From Clostridiaceae bacterium (GTDB lineage: Bacteria > Bacillota > Clostridia > Oscillospirales > Acutalibacteraceae), in the NCBI GenBank assembly GCA_016302625.1, contig JAEDNG010000039.1, positions 1 to 7,397 on the forward strand: a stretch of 7,397 nucleotides of DNA, written 5' to 3'. This document shows positions 4,921 to 7,397 of the stretch, in pieces. The notes beneath the pieces were generated by a model. It was given only the letters and a program-made list of their open reading frames with translations. It was not told the DNA's origin and did not search any database. Position 1 is the first letter of the stretch. Each line of letters starts with the position of its first letter. Made by a program: the position numbers and the translations under genes.

Positions 4921-7397
4921 ATGATTTGGCACAGCACGGGCGCAGAAGAGGTACTGCGTGAGCTTGAGGTGGACGATAAAAAGGGTCTGCCCAACGGCGT
5001 CGCCGATATGCGTCTTGAAAAATACGGTCAGAATGTTATTTCAAGCATTGAGAAGCCTTCTTATCTTAAAAGGTTTCTTTCTCAGCTCAACAGCAAGCTT
5101 GTTATTGTGCTTGTTATAACGGCTCTGCTTTCGTTTGTTATATCTCTGATGTATAACGAGGTCAACAGCTTTTCGTCTCTGCTCATAATCGGAATTGTGA
5201 TTATAAACGCCGCTGTCAGCGCATATCATCTTCATAACTGCGACAATGCGCTTGACAGAATGAAAAGCATAACCAATCCCTCTGTTTCGGTGCTTAGAGA
5301 GGGAATAGTTAAAACCCTTAATTCGGCTCTTTTGGTGCCGGGTGATATAATTTTGCTTGAAACAGGGGATTATATACCTGCCGACGCGAGGATTGTTGAA
5401 AGCAACGAGTTTCGCTGTAATGAATCTGCGCTTACAGGTGAAGATATTCCGGTTGAAAAAAACGGAGACGGTATATTTGAAGATATTACCGCGATAGAAA
5501 ACCGCGCCAACATGGTTTTTTCGGGGACAAGCGTGGCGCACGGCAGTGCAAAGGCGGTTGTGGTGGCGACGGGTCTTAATACAGAAATCGGGCGCACATC
5601 AACTATTTTACAGCAGACGGGTGAGAATTCACTGCCCCTTGAAAATGAGCTTGACGGAATAGGGAAGATTGTAAATATCGCAATTCTTATAGTATGTCTT
5701 GTGGTTTTTGTAATAGGCATGATTCTGAATTTCTCAAGCGGCAATTTTGCAAGTACCACACTTAAAGTTCTTGTAAACGCGCTTGCTTTGGGCGTTGCCG
5801 CCATTCCCGAGGGACTTCCCGCAATAGCTACCATAGTTATCGCGGTTGGTATTGAGCGTATTGTTAAGGATAAAATAATCATCAAGGATTCAAGCGCTCT
5901 TGAATTGCTCGGCAAAACAAATGTGATTTGCTCCGATAAAACCGGTATTCTGACCCGCAATAAAATGCAGCTTAACAAGATATACGACGGAGATAAAATA
6001 ACCGACGTAGAGAACGAGGCGCTCGGCGAAAAGCCATTGCTTGTTTTAAAGCTTGCCGCCGCCTGCTCGACACTTGAAAACGACTCAACGGAGGACGCTA
6101 TTAAAAAAGCATGCTTAGCTTACAATTCCATGTCCGAAAAGGACGTTGAAAGCTTTTTTCCGAAGCTCGCCGTTATTCCGTTTGATTCCGAGCGTAAAAC
6201 AATGACGGTAATTTCAATGATAAACGAAAAGCCGTTCGCTATTATAAAGGGTGCCGCCGAGGTTGTGGCTCCCAAATGTGAGGGTGTAGACACAGAAGAA
6301 ATTTTAAAAATCAACGCTTCAATGGCGGACGAGGCGCTGAGGATTGTATGTATAGCAATGCGTCCTCTTGATACAATTCCCGCTAATCCCAACCCTGATG
6401 ATATTGAACACGGGCTTACCTTTGTCGGGCTTTTAGGACTTGCAGATCCACCGCGCGACACCGTGATAGAGGATATAAAAACCTGCGGAGAAGCCGGAAT
6501 AAGAACGGTAATGATGACCGGTGACAATCTTATAACCGCAAAATCCGTCGCCAGAAGAATAGGCATTTTAACCGACGGTACAAAGGCGATAACCGGTGAA
6601 GAGCTTGCGGAATTAAGCGATGAGGAGTTTCAAAATACAGTTTCCGAATATTCGGTTTACGCGAGAATTTCGCCTTCTGATAAAGTGCGTATTGTTAAAG
6701 CGTGGCAGCAGAACGGAAAGGTTGTTGCGGTAACAGGCGACAGCGTTTATGACGCGGATTCGCTTGCTTTGGCAGATGTGGGCTGCGCTATGGGTAAATT
6801 CGGCGCCGATGTAGCTAAAGGGAATGCCGATATCGTAATCGCAAACAGCCGTTTTAATTCTATCGTTTGCGCCGTAAAGGAAAGCCGCGGACTGTTTGAC
6901 AATATAAAGAAATCGGTTTATTATCTGCTTTCCTGCAATTTTGCCGAGCTTATTGTCATGCTTTTCGGAACGGTAATTTTTTCCGGATTTCCGATTTCGG
7001 CGGTTCAGCTTTTGTGGATAAATCTGCTTACCGACTGCGCTCCGGCAATTTCGCTGAGCATGGAAAAGGCGGAGAACTCGGTTATGAAAAGAAAGCCGTA
7101 CCGTACGATAAGCAGACTCTTTGACGGCATGGGTATTATCTCAATTACGGTTGAAAGCGTTTTTATCGCTGTTATGACACTTGTCGCATTTGCGATAGGC
7201 AGCAAGAGCGGAGTGCAAGAAGCTATGACCATGGCGTTCGGGGTGCTAGGTATGTCCCAGATTTTCCATTGCTATAACAATAAGCTTGAGGGAACGGTCA
7301 TAACCAAAAATCTGTTTTCAAACAAATTTATGAATATTTCCGCAATTCTTACCCTGTTTATAATCATATTACTGCTGTTTACTCCGGCGGGATATCT
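4921..7397 (+). CDS. P-type cation-transporting ATPase with altered catalytic motifs (3' end cut off)
   Basis: About 825 codons are inside the window; roughly 50 more, including the last membrane helix, should lie beyond the edge. The ATG follows GGAGGTG at 4909-4915. The order is that of P2-type pumps: cation ATPase N-terminal domain (about 1-50), M1-M2 (58-103), actuator domain with TGED at 172-175, M3-M4 (250-312) with PEGLP at 296-300, phosphorylation Asp D339 in DKTGI, nucleotide domain with FDSERK (421-426) and KGA (443-445), DPPR at 509-512, MTGDN at 532-536, K588, hinge TGDSVYD at 605-611, then M5-M9. Residues matching SERCA calcium sites are kept: E297, N673, E676, N701, T704, D705. 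A calcium or similar cation is therefore the likely cargo, which is an inference. Unusual changes are S to D in TGES, T to I at 343, and G to S, N to Y and P to D in the hinge. M2 also lacks the common Gln-Glu pair. The frame is open throughout, so it is not an obvious pseudogene. Confidence 0.93.
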   Translation, partial: MIWHSTGAEEVLRELEVDDKKGLPNGVADMRLEKYGQNVISSIEKPSYLKRFLSQLNSKLVIVLVITALLSFVISLMYNEVNSFSSLLIIGIVIINAAVSAYHLHNCDNALDRMKSITNPSVSVLREGIVKTLNSALLVPGDIILLETGDYIPADARIVESNEFRCNESALTGEDIPVEKNGDGIFEDITAIENRANMVFSGTSVAHGSAKAVVVATGLNTEIGRTSTILQQTGENSLPLENELDGIGKIVNIAILIVCLVVFVIGMILNFSSGNFASTTLKVLVNALALGVAAIPEGLPAIATIVIAVGIERIVKDKIIIKDSSALELLGKTNVICSDKTGILTRNKMQLNKIYDGDKITDVENEALGEKPLLVLKLAAACSTLENDSTEDAIKKACLAYNSMSEKDVESFFPKLAVIPFDSERKTMTVISMINEKPFAIIKGAAEVVAPKCEGVDTEEILKINASMADEALRIVCIAMRPLDTIPANPNPDDIEHGLTFVGLLGLADPPRDTVIEDIKTCGEAGIRTVMMTGDNLITAKSVARRIGILTDGTKAITGEELAELSDEEFQNTVSEYSVYARISPSDKVRIVKAWQQNGKVVAVTGDSVYDADSLALADVGCAMGKFGADVAKGNADIVIANSRFNSIVCAVKESRGLFDNIKKSVYYLLSCNFAELIVMLFGTVIFSGFPISAVQLLWINLLTDCAPAISLSMEKAENSVMKRKPYRTISRLFDGMGIISITVESVFIAVMTLVAFAIGSKSGVQEAMTMAFGVLGMSQIFHCYNNKLEGTVITKNLFSNKFMNISAILTLFIIILLLFTPAGY

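Noticed and set aside
5370..5978. Long open frame on the - strand (about 200 codons)
   Set aside because: It lies wholly inside the ATPase gene, whose protein has recognisable motifs throughout. The reverse frame has no convincing domain or ribosome binding site and is best read as a shadow. The same holds for the - strand frames at 5041-5541, 6120-6566 and 1373-1918.

Overview
The window reads as core chromosome of a low-to-mid GC Gram-positive anaerobe. I infer a member of the Clostridia, possibly of the Ruminococcus/Oscillospirales kind. The support is strong GGAGG-type ribosome binding sites on every gene, use of TTG and GTG starts, an 804-residue LeuRS, a short Lys/Arg-rich S21, and a deoxyribonuclease IV-like protein of a type I associate with clostridia. 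All genes lie on the + strand and are tightly packed. There is no gene-free stretch over about 110 bases, and I see no mobile element, CRISPR array, tRNA or rRNA.

Left block (1-2869): the last codons of a probable yqeK, then rsfS (ribosomal silencing factor, TTG start), then leuS only 3 bases later with its ribosome binding site inside the end of rsfS. This looks like a translation-linked operon. Middle block (2870-3529): secG with its own probable promoter and a GTG start, then rpsU (58 codons) behind a near-consensus promoter (TTGACT, 17 bases, TATAAT). That promoter is bracketed by a perfect 9-base inverted repeat. A strong intrinsic terminator closes the unit.

Right block (3530-7397): a YqeG-type HAD phosphatase, an endonuclease IV-family TIM barrel protein 2 bases after it, and a P-type cation ATPase 17 bases further on that runs off the right edge. 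The spacing suggests one operon. No promoter was recognised between the rpsU terminator and yqeG, so these genes may depend on read-through or on a promoter I could not see.

The genes left of the terminator serve translation and protein export. Those on the right are predicted to serve lipid or phosphate metabolism, DNA repair and ion transport, with no obvious shared pathway. The most interesting item is the ATPase. Its membrane cation-binding residues match SERCA-type pumps, but three of its normally near-invariant cytoplasmic catalytic motifs are altered: TGES to TGED, DKTGT to DKTGI, and TGDGVNDAPA to TGDSVYDADS. I found no clear new multi-gene system.
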